Source: Pelagibacterium luteolum (GTDB lineage: Bacteria; Pseudomonadota; Alphaproteobacteria; Rhizobiales; Devosiaceae). Taken from it: 64,000 nucleotides of DNA. Every line of letters begins with the position of its first letter. Position 1 is the stretch's first letter. The position numbers and the translations under genes were made by a program. The notes under the pieces were generated by a model. The model saw only the letters and a list, made by a program, of their open reading frames with translations. It did not search any database and was not told where the DNA came from. Positions 53,966 to 63,385 of this stretch are shown piece by piece. The stretch covers positions 1 to 64,000 of the forward strand of contig NZ_FNCS01000016.1 in assembly GCF_900100665.1 (NCBI RefSeq), in the 5' to 3' direction.

Positions 53966-55234
53966 ATGACCACAAGAACGCTTTTGAAATCAGCTACCGC
54001 TCTTGCAGGCCTTGTCCTGCCGCTGGCGGCTTTTGGTCCGGCACTGGCTCAGGACCAGACCAATCTGCGCATGACGATCTGGAGCGCCAACGAAGCCCAT
54101 CTCGCTATGCTCAACGAAATCGCCGACGGCTTTGCCGCGCAAAACCCCGGCGTTACCGTCACCTTCGACTCCCTGCCCTTCGACAGCTACACGACGACGC
54201 TGACCACCCAGATCGCCGGCGGCAACGCACCCGATCTGGCGTGGATTTTGGAAACCACCGCAGCCGATTTCGTCAATTCAGGCGCGCTCGCGCCGTTGAC
54301 CGAAGCGTTCTCGGCTACCGAGGGCTATGAACTCGAGGACGTCACCGAACAGGCCACCGCCCTCTGGCGCGCCGATGGGGAGCTTTACGCCTACCCATTC
54401 TCGACGTCGCCTTTTGCGATCTTCGTAAACAACGACCTCGTGTCGGAAGCCGGCGCGCAAACTCCGGCCGAGCTGATCGAAGCCGGTGAATGGACCTGGG
54501 ACAACGCCATCGACATCGCCGCCACGGTTGCAGACAGCGGCGCCAACGGGTTGATCGTGCGCGATTTCAACTATCAGATCTGGCAAAACCTTGCCTCCAT
54601 CTGGCGTGGCTGGGGCGCAGATCCCTGGAGCGCCGACGGCGCCACCTGCACCTTTGCAGACGCTGAAATGGTCGATGCGATGAGCTTCATCCATTCGGCG
54701 ATCTTTGAAACCGGCGCCATCCCCGGCCCGGGCGAGAACGTTGACTTCTTCACCGGCGACGCTGCAATGACGATTACGCAGATTTCGCGCGCATCGCTTC
54801 TGCCGACTGGCGATGATGCCTTCGAATGGGACCTGGTCCCGCTGCCCTCAGGGCCGGCTGGCGAATATTCGGTGATCGGCCAAGCCGGTATCGGCGCTTT
54901 CGGCATGGGCAACAATGTCGATCTTGCTGTCGAATTTCTCGCCTATCTCTCCAACCCGGAAAACAGCGCCAAGCTCGCGCAATATTTCCCGCCTGCTCGC
55001 CAGAGCTTGCTCAACACGGACACGCTCGGCGCCACAAACCCGCTGCTGACGCCCGAACAGCTCGAAACGGTTGTGATCAACGGCATCACCAATGGGGTCG
55101 TCCTGCCGGGTCATGCAGGCTTCGCTGAACTCCAGCAAGTGGTGCGCGCCGAACTCGACGCGCTCTGGCAGGCTGATGCGGACGTCCAAGCCGTCCTCGC
55201 TTCGGTCTGCAACCGCATCACCCCGATGCTCTGA
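53966..55234 (+). CDS. Extracellular sugar-binding protein (family 1)
   Basis: The 422-residue protein has a signal peptide (MTTRTLLKSATALAGLVLPL through ALAQ) and a MalE-like fold (FAAQNPGVTVTFDSLPFDSY, APDLAWILETTAADFVNSGA). ATG 53966 is favoured over ATG 53963 because GAGGAGG lies 5 nt before it. It feeds the MalF/MalG-type permeases downstream. Confidence 0.88.
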   Translation: MTTRTLLKSATALAGLVLPLAAFGPALAQDQTNLRMTIWSANEAHLAMLNEIADGFAAQNPGVTVTFDSLPFDSYTTTLTTQIAGGNAPDLAWILETTAADFVNSGALAPLTEAFSATEGYELEDVTEQATALWRADGELYAYPFSTSPFAIFVNNDLVSEAGAQTPAELIEAGEWTWDNAIDIAATVADSGANGLIVRDFNYQIWQNLASIWRGWGADPWSADGATCTFADAEMVDAMSFIHSAIFETGAIPGPGENVDFFTGDAAMTITQISRASLLPTGDDAFEWDLVPLPSGPAGEYSVIGQAGIGAFGMGNNVDLAVEFLAYLSNPENSAKLAQYFPPARQSLLNTDTLGATNPLLTPEQLETVVINGITNGVVLPGHAGFAELQQVVRAELDALWQADADVQAVLASVCNRITPML

Positions 55235-55247
55235 GCGGATACGCTAG

Positions 55248-56177
55248 ATGACTGTCGCGGCTCCTCCATCAACCCGAAAAGCGCGAAAACGTCCGTTCTG
55301 GACGATGGAGCGCCGCGACAGCCTTGCGGGCTATCTGTTCATCGCGCCGCAGATGATCGGCATTACCATCTTCGTTCTGATCCCGCTGGCACTGGTCTTC
55401 TGGTACTCGCTGCACGAATGGAACGTGCTGGCGCAAACCTTCCGTTTCCAGGGACTGGCCAATTACCAGACGCTTTTGAGCGATCCGGGTTTGCCTCAGG
55501 TTCTCGGCGCCACCACAATCTTCTCGATCGGCCTTGTCATCTTCAACATGAGCCTGGCCTTGCTTCTGGCTGTGCTGCTCGACCAGAAACTCAAGGGCAT
55601 CACGCTTTACCGCACGCTGTTTTTCTCGCCGGTCGTCGTCTCGCTCGTCGCCTGGACGATCGTTTGGGGCTTTCTCCTGCAAAACAATGGCGGCATCAAC
55701 GCGCTCCTCGCCAGTGTCGGGATCGAAGGTCCCAACTGGCTCCGCCACCCCACCACGGCGATGATCTCGGTCATCGTCGTTCAGGTGTTCAAGAATGTCG
55801 GGCTCAACATGGTGCTGTTTCTGGCCGCGCTGCAGGGCGTGCCGCGCGAGCTTTACGAAGCAGCGCGCGTGGACGGGACGCCGGCCTTCCGCCAGTTCAC
55901 GCGCATCACCCTGCCGATGATCAGCCCCACTGTGCTGCTGACCTCGATCATCACAATCGTGGGCTCGCTTCAGGTCTTCGCCCAGATCGCTGTCCTGACG
56001 CAGGGCGGGCCGGGCATGTCGACGACCGTGCTGGTTTATTATCTCTACCAGCAGGCTTTCCAGTTCCACAAATTCGGCTATGGCGCGACGCTGTCGATCG
56101 TTCTGTTCCTGATCGTGGCTATCCTCACCTTCGTCCAGTGGCAGATGCGCCGCAAGCTGGTGTTCTATGAAGACTGA
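55248..56177 (+). CDS. Sugar ABC transporter permease (MalF/UgpA-like)
   Basis: The 309-residue protein has six or seven membrane helices and the EAA loop ELYEAARVDGTPAFRQFTRI. It is the first of two permeases; the stop overlaps the next start by 11 nt. It pairs with the MalG-like gene. Confidence 0.9.
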   Translation: MTVAAPPSTRKARKRPFWTMERRDSLAGYLFIAPQMIGITIFVLIPLALVFWYSLHEWNVLAQTFRFQGLANYQTLLSDPGLPQVLGATTIFSIGLVIFNMSLALLLAVLLDQKLKGITLYRTLFFSPVVVSLVAWTIVWGFLLQNNGGINALLASVGIEGPNWLRHPTTAMISVIVVQVFKNVGLNMVLFLAALQGVPRELYEAARVDGTPAFRQFTRITLPMISPTVLLTSIITIVGSLQVFAQIAVLTQGGPGMSTTVLVYYLYQQAFQFHKFGYGATLSIVLFLIVAILTFVQWQMRRKLVFYED

Positions 56178-57009
56178 CCTCTCCCCACGCATCAAGGTCA
56201 TCGTCTACGGGCTGATGACCGTACTGCTCATCCCCTTCGTCTTTCCGACCTGGTGGATGGTCACGTCATCGGTCAAGCCGATCTCGGACATCTTTGCGTT
56301 CCCGCCCGACATCTTCCCGCGCCGCTTCGATTTTTCGACCTATGGGCGCGTCTTTGAGCTGCAGCCCTTCGCGCAGCAATACTGGAACTCGGCCTATATC
56401 GCGGCGCTGGTCACCGCCGGCACCATGATGTTTTCGTCGATGGCCGGCTATGCCTTCGCCCGCATCAGGTTTCCCTTCGCCAATACGCTGTTCATGATCG
56501 TTTTGATCGGGCTTCTGATTCCCGCCGAAGTGACTATCGTGCCGCTGTTCCAGATGTTTCTCGGCTGGGGCATGATCAACACCCATTGGCCCTTGGTCCT
56601 CATCCCGATCTTTGGCGCGCCATCGGTGTTCGCTACCTTTGTCATGCGTCAGTTCTTCATCGCGCTCCCCAAGGAACTTGAGGAGGCCGCGCGGGTCGAT
56701 GGGCTGGGCCGATTCAAGATCTTCTGGACCATTGCCCTGCCGCTGGCGCGGCCAGCGCTGGGAGCGGTCGCGATCTTTACGTTCCTCCACTCGTGGAACC
56801 TCTATCTCGAGCCCATCGTGTTCCTGTCCTCGCCGGAAAACTTCACGCTACCCCAGGCGCTGACACAGTTCACCGATGCCTATGGCGGGGCGCTGTGGAA
56901 CGTTCAGCTCGCCGCCGCCACCATGACGGCGCTTCCCGTCCTTATCGTTTTCATCATTGCTCAGCGCCAGTTCGTCGAAGGGCTGGCCCATTCCGGGCTC
57001 AAGGGTTGA
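56167..57009 (+). CDS. Sugar ABC transporter permease (MalG/UgpE-like)
   Basis: The 280-residue protein has about six membrane helices and the EAA loop ELEEAARVDGLGRFKIFWTI. Together with the previous gene it makes the transport channel. Confidence 0.9.
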   Translation: MKTDLSPRIKVIVYGLMTVLLIPFVFPTWWMVTSSVKPISDIFAFPPDIFPRRFDFSTYGRVFELQPFAQQYWNSAYIAALVTAGTMMFSSMAGYAFARIRFPFANTLFMIVLIGLLIPAEVTIVPLFQMFLGWGMINTHWPLVLIPIFGAPSVFATFVMRQFFIALPKELEEAARVDGLGRFKIFWTIALPLARPALGAVAIFTFLHSWNLYLEPIVFLSSPENFTLPQALTQFTDAYGGALWNVQLAAATMTALPVLIVFIIAQRQFVEGLAHSGLKG

Positions 57010-57012
57010 ACC

Positions 57013-58059
57013 ATGGCTTCCGTAACGCTGTCCGACGTCAAGAAATCCTACGGCAAGGCCGCAGTCATTCACGGCATCGATGTCGATATCGCTGATGGTG
57101 AGTTCGTCGTACTCGTCGGCCCGTCGGGCTGCGGGAAATCGACGCTTTTGCACATGCTGGCCGGGCTCGAGACTATAACCGATGGCACGATCGCCATTGG
57201 CGACGACGTGGTCAACGACCTCGAGCCCAAAGACCGCGACATCGCCATGGTGTTCCAGAATTACGCGCTCTACCCCCATATGACGGTCGCGGCCAATATG
57301 GGCTTTTCGCTCGAACATCGTCGCGTTGCCAAGGACACCATCGCAGAGCGTGTCAAATGGGCGGCAGGCATTCTTGGCCTCGAGCCCTATCTCGATCGAT
57401 TCCCGCGTCAACTCTCCGGCGGGCAACGTCAGCGTGTCGCCATGGGCCGCGCCATCGTGCGCGATCCGAAGGTATTCCTCTTCGATGAACCGCTCTCCAA
57501 CCTCGATGCCAAGCTACGTGTCGTGATGCGCGGGGAGATCAAGGCATTGCACCAGCGGCTGAAAACCACCACCGTCTATGTCACCCACGATCAGGTCGAA
57601 GCCATGACCATGGCCGACAAGATCGTCGTTTTGAGCGGCGGTCGCATCGAACAGGTCGGTGCTCCGCTCGAGCTCTACGACCGCCCCGCCAATCAGTTCG
57701 TTGCCGGCTTCATCGGCTCGCCATCGATGAACTTCATCCCTGGCCAAGTGGGTGCGTCGGGCTTTGAAGCGGATGGCGTCACATTGCCCTGCCCCGCAGG
57801 CACACCGATCGGCACCAAGGCAATCTACGGGGTGCGTCCCGAACATTTCACGCTCTCGCCCGATGGGATAAAGGCGGAAATCCTTATCGTCGAACCTATG
57901 GGTTCCGAGACGCAAGTCACCATGAAGCTCGGACAAACCTCGGTGATCGGACTTTTCCGCGAAAGGGTTGCCGGCATGCCCGGCGAAACGATCGGGATCA
58001 CCATCGATCCCGCTAAGACCCACTTGTTTGACGCGGTGAATGGCCAGCGACTTGGCTAA
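57013..58059 (+). CDS. Sugar ABC transporter ATPase (MsmX/UgpC/MalK-like)
   Basis: The 348-residue protein has Walker [10 protein letters not shown], signature [15 protein letters not shown], Walker [14 protein letters not shown]-loop VTHDQVEAM and a C-terminal TOBE/OB domain (from about 240). MsmX-like ATPases may serve several permeases, so it could also power the transporter at 45-48 kb, which lacks its own. It ends the operon. Confidence 0.92.
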   Translation: MASVTLSDVKKSYGKAAVIHGIDVDIADGEFVVLVGPSGCGKSTLLHMLAGLETITDGTIAIGDDVVNDLEPKDRDIAMVFQNYALYPHMTVAANMGFSLEHRRVAKDTIAERVKWAAGILGLEPYLDRFPRQLSGGQRQRVAMGRAIVRDPKVFLFDEPLSNLDAKLRVVMRGEIKALHQRLKTTTVYVTHDQVEAMTMADKIVVLSGGRIEQVGAPLELYDRPANQFVAGFIGSPSMNFIPGQVGASGFEADGVTLPCPAGTPIGTKAIYGVRPEHFTLSPDGIKAEILIVEPMGSETQVTMKLGQTSVIGLFRERVAGMPGETIGITIDPAKTHLFDAVNGQRLG

Positions 58060-58136
58060 ACGTTCTTGACGGGTGTCAATGCTTGATCCCGAGGTCAATC
58101 GGCCTATGTGGGGTGGATCAGCAAAAGGAGCCCGTC

Positions 58137-59108
58137 ATGAAACGCGCTGTGTATTTCGAATTCGGTGCGCCTCAAAAGGTGTTGCAGAGCGAAGACGCCG
58201 ATAAGCCCCAGCCCGGTCCGGGCCAGGTGCTCGTCAAGATGGTGCTTTCGCCCGTGCACAATCATGATCTGATGACCATTTCCGGCCAGTATGGGTTCAA
58301 GCCCACCCTGCCTGCCGTGCCGGGCACCGAGGCTGTCGGTGTGGTGGAAAGCCTTGGAGAGGGCGTCACCAACCTCAAGATCGGCCAGCGCGTTGCCGGA
58401 GGCGCAGAGGCCAGTTGGGCTGAATATTACCTGGCTTCGGCCGAGCGGTTGATCCCCGTGCCCGACAGCATTGGCGACGAGACCGCCTGTCAGTTGGTCT
58501 CGATGCCGCTCAGCGCCAAAATGTTGCTGGAAACGCTCGATGTTGCGCGCGGCGAGTGGATCGCTCTCAACGCCGCCAATGGCGCTGTCGGCAAGCTCGT
58601 TGCACAGTATGGGGCCGAGCGAGGAATTCATGTTCTTGGCCTCGTGCGCCGCGAGGCAGCTGTCGCCGAAATGAAGGCTTTGGGTTTTTCCAATGTCGTT
58701 TCGACCGAGGGTGATGACTGGCGTGACAAGGTGGTGGCCATAACTGGCGGGGCGCCCATCGTGCGCGGCATCGAATCCCTGGGCGGAGACGGGGCGACGG
58801 AGCTTGCTTCAATCCTCGCCGATGGCGCGCAATTGATCAGTTTCGGCGCCATGTCCGGACGACCACTGAAGCTACCGGCCGGCGAGCTCCTTTTCCGCGG
58901 CACTACGGTTAAAGGCTTTTGGGGCGCCAAACCGCCCGTTGCGCCGGAACGTATCGGTCAATTGATCGGCGAACTGGTCGCTGATGCAGCCAGTGGCAAG
59001 CTCACGCTGCCGGTCGAGGCGACCTATGCTATCGATCAGGTTGCAGAGGCCGCCAAGGCAAGCGGCGAGGTTGGGCGCAAAGGCAAGATCGCCATCCGCG
59101 GACGCTAA
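58137..59108 (+). CDS. Zinc-independent MDR oxidoreductase (quinone/enoyl reductase-like)
   Basis: The 323-residue protein is a medium-chain dehydrogenase/reductase (MKRAVYFEFGAPQKVLQSED, VPGTEAVGVVESLGEGVTNL, NAANGAVGKLVAQYG for NADPH). It lacks the cysteines that bind catalytic zinc, so it is closer to quinone oxidoreductases and mitochondrial-type enoyl reductases. AAAAGGAGC precedes the ATG at 58137. It lies 15 nt before the P450 gene, so the two may be co-transcribed. Confidence 0.85.
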   Translation: MKRAVYFEFGAPQKVLQSEDADKPQPGPGQVLVKMVLSPVHNHDLMTISGQYGFKPTLPAVPGTEAVGVVESLGEGVTNLKIGQRVAGGAEASWAEYYLASAERLIPVPDSIGDETACQLVSMPLSAKMLLETLDVARGEWIALNAANGAVGKLVAQYGAERGIHVLGLVRREAAVAEMKALGFSNVVSTEGDDWRDKVVAITGGAPIVRGIESLGGDGATELASILADGAQLISFGAMSGRPLKLPAGELLFRGTTVKGFWGAKPPVAPERIGQLIGELVADAASGKLTLPVEATYAIDQVAEAAKASGEVGRKGKIAIRGR

Positions 59109-59123
59109 ATAAAGGAAAGAACG

Positions 59124-60494
59124 TTGTCTCAGACAGCACCCTTTGTGATGCCTCCGCATATCGAGCCTCATCGCAAGCCATTGTCTTTGCTGCAATCGCT
59201 GCGTGCGGCACGCCGCAACGTGCTCGAGATCATCCCGGCTATCGCCTACACCCAACCCATCGTATCGGGCAGCATGGGCAGCGCGCGCTGGCATATGGTG
59301 CAGGATCCGCCGGCTCTGCGGCGGATCTATCTGGACAACGCCGACAATTACCCCAAGTCCGAAGTCATGCTGCGCATGCTCCGTCCCGCGATCGGCAACA
59401 GCCTGTTCACCGCGGCAGGTGCCGACTGGCGTTGGCAGCGGCGCGCGGTGGCTCCTGTCTTTGCCCACCGCAATGTCACGGCGCTTGCGCCCGTCATGAC
59501 CGCGACGGCCGAGCGCGCATCCCAGCGCCTGAACGCTGCGGGACCAGAGGTCGAAATGGTGGGCGAAATGCTCAGCACTACCTTCGACGTCATCTGCGAC
59601 GTGGCGTTGTCGGGGCGCGAGCATTTCGATGCGACGGTCTATGGCGACGCCATCCTTCGCTACTTTGAAACGGCCGGAAAGGCATCACTTCTTGATTTCC
59701 TGCGAGTACCGAGCTGGTTTCCTCGCCCGGGTGAGCTGCTGGGCCTGGGTGCGGTCAAGACCATGCATGGAATGGTCGCCAAAGCGATTGAAGCGCGGCG
59801 AAACCAGGCGACCGGTCAGGCCGACGACCTGCTCGATTTCATGCTCAAGGCGACCGACCCCGACACAGGGCGGACGATGTCACCCAAGGATCTACTGCAC
59901 AACATGCAGTTCTTCATCGTCGCCGGTCATGAAACGACAGCGCTCGCTCTGAGTTGGGCGCTGCAATTGCTTGCGCTTTCGCCAGACCTTCAAACCAGGG
60001 CATCGGCGGAGGCGCGCCAAGCCTTGGGAGCCGAGCCGGCCACGCTCGATCACCTCGACGCCATGCCGCTCATTCGTCGCATCCTCGACGAGTCGATGCG
60101 GCTTTATCCGCCCGTGGGCATGTTGGCCCGGGAGGTTATAGCCGACGATCGGCTTGCGGGACGCGATATAGCTGCCGGGGATGTGATCTTTCTGCCGCTC
60201 TACGCCCTGCATCGCCATGAGATGCTCTGGGCTGAGCCCAATATTTTCAACCCCGACCGTTTCCTGCCTGACGAAGCGGCGGCTCGCGACCGCTACGCAT
60301 ATCTGCCGTTCGGCGCAGGGCCTCGCGTTTGTGTCGGGGCAAATTTTGCGATGATGCAGGCCCAGATCATCCTCGCCACGCTGCTCGCGCGCTTCGATTT
60401 CACGCCTGGCCCCGGCCCGCTTCCCAAGCCAACAATGCTCATGACTGTCCGCCCGGACACCGGGATCACTTTGAAAATATCGCCGCGGCGCTAA
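59124..60494 (+). CDS. Cytochrome P450
   Basis: The 456-residue protein has the I-helix AGHETTALALSW (about 267-278), ExxR in ESMR (323-326) and the haem motif FGAGPRVCVG with axial Cys403. It is soluble, without an N-terminal anchor, as in many bacterial P450s. Its start is a TTG (MSQTAPFVMP...) 13 nt after the MDR gene. The electron donors are not in the window and the substrate is unknown. Confidence 0.95.
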   Translation: MSQTAPFVMPPHIEPHRKPLSLLQSLRAARRNVLEIIPAIAYTQPIVSGSMGSARWHMVQDPPALRRIYLDNADNYPKSEVMLRMLRPAIGNSLFTAAGADWRWQRRAVAPVFAHRNVTALAPVMTATAERASQRLNAAGPEVEMVGEMLSTTFDVICDVALSGREHFDATVYGDAILRYFETAGKASLLDFLRVPSWFPRPGELLGLGAVKTMHGMVAKAIEARRNQATGQADDLLDFMLKATDPDTGRTMSPKDLLHNMQFFIVAGHETTALALSWALQLLALSPDLQTRASAEARQALGAEPATLDHLDAMPLIRRILDESMRLYPPVGMLAREVIADDRLAGRDIAAGDVIFLPLYALHRHEMLWAEPNIFNPDRFLPDEAAARDRYAYLPFGAGPRVCVGANFAMMQAQIILATLLARFDFTPGPGPLPKPTMLMTVRPDTGITLKISPRR

Positions 60495-60685
60495 AGCAGC
60501 AGATCAGCGACGCTCGGTTCCAAGTCGCCATCAGGCCGATACTTTTAGATATCAAACATAACTATTGACCACGACTGCTGCGCACCACGCGCAGCCTTAG
60601 GGTTGCCGTTACGGGGCACCATCCTGCACCGCAAAATCTTGCTCCACACGATCACGGATGACAGCCCGAAGTTGATCCTTCTTTA

Positions 60686-60704
60686 CATTAAGTAATACTT
60701 AATG
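60686..60704. promoter_or_regulatory. Palindromic operator before the YtfQ-like gene
   Basis: CATTAAGTA and TACTTAATG are perfect 9-bp arms around a single A, in an AT-rich patch 60 nt upstream of the binding protein. The regulator that binds it is not in the window unless one of the two LacI-type genes does. Confidence 0.6.
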
Positions 60705-60764
60705 CAGGATTACTTCCTGCGACTGGAGAGGGAGGCTCTGTCCGGCGCATCATGGAGGAACATC

Positions 60765-61739
60765 ATGAAACTCTTGAATCTGCTGGCGCTCAGCGTCAGC
60801 GCGCTTACTGTCATGGGCTCTGGCGCCATGGCACAGAGCGGCCTTGAAGGCATGACGATCGGTTTTTCCCAAATTGGCTCGGAGTCCGGATGGCGCGCCG
60901 CGGAAACCTCAGTTACGCGGCAGCAGGCAGAGGAATGGGGCGTCAATCTGCAGTTTTCCGATGCTCAGCAGCGCCAGGAGAACCAGATCCGCGCAATTCG
61001 CAGCTTCATCGCCCAGGATGTAGACGCGATCCTCTTGGCACCCGTCGTGGCAACGGGTTGGGAAGAGGTGCTCTCCGAAGCCAAGGACGCCGAGATCCCT
61101 GTCGTGTTGCTCGACCGCGGCATCGAGGGCCCTGAAGATCTGTATCTGACGTCCGTGGCGTCCGATCAGGTGCTCGAAGGTCGCGTCGCAGGCGAATGGC
61201 TGGTCGACGCCGTGGCCGGCGAGGACTGCCGGGTCGTTGAACTCCAGGGCACCGTCGGCTCATCTCCGGCCATCAACCGCAAGCAGGGCTTTGAAGAGGC
61301 CATCGCAGGCGCTGACAATATCGAGATCGTCCGCAGCCAGACCGGTGATTTCACGCGCGCGCAAGGCAAGCAGGTCATGGAAGGCTTCCTGCGCGCGGAA
61401 AACGGCGGTGCCGACATTTGTGCGCTCTATGCCCACAATGACGATATGGCCGTCGGCGCCATACAGGCGATCAGCGAAGCCGGCCTTACGCCCGGCGAGG
61501 ACATCCTTGTGGTCTCTATCGATGCGGTCCCCGATATCTTCACCGCAATCGCTGCCGGAGAAGCCAATGCCACGGTGGAACTGACCCCGAACATGGCTGG
61601 GCCCGCTTTCGAGGCCCTTGCCGCCTACCTCAATGACGGCGTGGAGCCCGAGAAGTTCATCATCACGGAATCCCGTCTTTATACGGCCGAGGATGATCCC
61701 GAAGGCGAAGCAGAACGCCGTCGCGGGCTGGGCTATTGA
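60765..61739 (+). CDS. ytfQ: Sugar ABC transporter binding protein (YtfQ-like)
   Basis: The 324-residue protein has a signal peptide (MKLLNLLALSVSALTVMGSG to MAQ) and closely resembles YtfQ, which binds galactofuranose: GFSQIGSESGWRAAETSVTR, QENQIRAIRSFIAQDVDAIL, LAPVVATGWEEVLSEAKDAE. It starts at the ATG after TGGAGGAACATC; an in-frame ATG 63 nt upstream is less likely. The substrate is probably galactofuranose or a similar furanose sugar. Confidence 0.85.
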   Translation: MKLLNLLALSVSALTVMGSGAMAQSGLEGMTIGFSQIGSESGWRAAETSVTRQQAEEWGVNLQFSDAQQRQENQIRAIRSFIAQDVDAILLAPVVATGWEEVLSEAKDAEIPVVLLDRGIEGPEDLYLTSVASDQVLEGRVAGEWLVDAVAGEDCRVVELQGTVGSSPAINRKQGFEEAIAGADNIEIVRSQTGDFTRAQGKQVMEGFLRAENGGADICALYAHNDDMAVGAIQAISEAGLTPGEDILVVSIDAVPDIFTAIAAGEANATVELTPNMAGPAFEALAAYLNDGVEPEKFIITESRLYTAEDDPEGEAERRRGLGY

Positions 61740-61821
61740 TCCAGCGCCGCGTCGATCGTTGTGCGACGCGATTGAGACCGAACGCGCGTTTTCGCGGATA
61801 GGCTCAGTCTGACCGTTTCGA

Positions 61822-61843
61822 GGCGGGGCGTTAGCGCCCCGCC
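61822..61843 (+). promoter_or_regulatory. Intercistronic hairpin between ytfQ-like and ytfR-like genes
   Basis: GGCGGGGCG and CGCCCCGCC form a perfect 9-bp stem with loop TTAG. A hairpin at this site is common in sugar operons and would raise binding-protein over ATPase expression. Confidence 0.55.
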
Positions 61844-61873
61844 CCTACACCTCTGGTCACAAAGGGTGCGATC

Positions 61874-63385
61874 ATGCCCGAGCCCGTATTGAGCGCCGCG
61901 CACATCGACAAATCATTTCTCGACAACAAGGTCCTTGACGATGTGGGCATCGATCTCATGCCCGGCGAAATTCATGCGTTGCTCGGCGAAAACGGCGCGG
62001 GCAAATCCACGCTGATCAAGATTTTGACGGGTGCTTATACCCATGATGCGGGCACGATTTTGCTCGATGGCAAACCCGTCCACCCGCGAGATACCAAGCA
62101 CGCCCAGGAAATGGGCGTCGGCACTGTCTATCAGGAGGTGAATCTGCTTCCGAACATGACCGTCGCTGAAAATCTCTATATCGGGCGACAGCCACTCAAA
62201 TTCGGTCTTGTCGACAACAGGAAGATGGAGCGCGACGCGCGCGCGCTTCTCAGTCGATACCAGTTGAACGTCGATGTCGGGTCGCAACTCGACACGTATT
62301 CGGTCGCGGTGCAGCAGATCGTCGCGATCGCGCGCGCTGTCGACATTTCGGGCAAGGTGCTGATCCTCGATGAGCCCACGGCCAGTCTCGATCAGCATGA
62401 AGTCGAGGTCCTGTTCGGCATCCTTCAACGTTTGAAAGCCGATGGGCTGGCCATCGTGTTCATCACGCATTTTCTCGATCAGGTCTATGAAATCGCCGAC
62501 AGGGCGACCGTCTTGCGCAACGGTCGGCGCGTGGGTTCGCGCGCCATGGCGGACCTGCCCAGAATGGACCTCGTCACGATGATGCTTGGCCATGCGATCG
62601 CGGACACTCATGCCCTCAGGATCGGTGGCGGACGACAGCCGGGCGGACTTTTTGCATCCTTCAAAGACTATGCACTTGCAGGCAAGGCGGCTCCCTTCGA
62701 CCTCGATCTCCATGAGGGAGAGATCGTCGGCGTCGCGGGTCTTTTGGGGTCCGGACGAACCGAAATGGCGAGGCTTCTCTTCGGCATCGACAGACCGGAC
62801 AGCGGCGAACTGACCGTCAAAGGAAAGCCCTGCAAGTTGCGCGAGCCCCGCGATGCCATCGCATTGGGGTTTGGCTTTGCGCCAGAAGATCGGAAGGTGG
62901 ACGGCATACTTGGAGACCTGACGGTGCGCGAAAATATCGCCATCGCGCTCCAGGCGCGACAGGGCTGGACGCGGCCGCTTAGCCAGAAAGCGCAGGTCGA
63001 CCTCGCCGATCGTTTCGTTAGAGCCCTCGACATTCGCACCACCGGCATCGAGCAACCGGTGAAATTTCTGTCCGGCGGCAACCAGCAAAAGGTTGTGCTG
63101 GCGCGCTGGCTTGCGACCAATCCCAAATTGCTGATCCTTGACGAGCCGACGCGGGGCATCGATGTGGGCGCGCACGCGGAGATCATTCGCATGATCAACA
63201 GTCTGTGCGACCAGGGCATGAGCTTGCTGGTCATTTCCTCGGAACTCGATGAGATCGTCGCATATTCGTCGCGCGTGCTGGTGCTGCGCGACAGGGCGAT
63301 TTCGGGCGAATTGCGGGGCGCCCACATCTCGGTCGGCGCGATTGTGAAAATGATCGCAATGCAGCCTGAGGTGCAAGACGCATGA
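61874..63385 (+). CDS. ytfR: Sugar ABC transporter ATPase, two domains (YtfR-like)
   Basis: The 503-residue protein has two ABC domains: the first with GENGAGKST, ILDEPTASLD and the H-loop FITHFL, the second with GSGRTEM, LSGGNQQKVVLARWL and ILDEPTRGIDVG. It belongs to the RbsA/YtfR group. It overlaps the permease start by 4 nt. Confidence 0.92.
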   Translation: MPEPVLSAAHIDKSFLDNKVLDDVGIDLMPGEIHALLGENGAGKSTLIKILTGAYTHDAGTILLDGKPVHPRDTKHAQEMGVGTVYQEVNLLPNMTVAENLYIGRQPLKFGLVDNRKMERDARALLSRYQLNVDVGSQLDTYSVAVQQIVAIARAVDISGKVLILDEPTASLDQHEVEVLFGILQRLKADGLAIVFITHFLDQVYEIADRATVLRNGRRVGSRAMADLPRMDLVTMMLGHAIADTHALRIGGGRQPGGLFASFKDYALAGKAAPFDLDLHEGEIVGVAGLLGSGRTEMARLLFGIDRPDSGELTVKGKPCKLREPRDAIALGFGFAPEDRKVDGILGDLTVRENIAIALQARQGWTRPLSQKAQVDLADRFVRALDIRTTGIEQPVKFLSGGNQQKVVLARWLATNPKLLILDEPTRGIDVGAHAEIIRMINSLCDQGMSLLVISSELDEIVAYSSRVLVLRDRAISGELRGAHISVGAIVKMIAMQPEVQDA

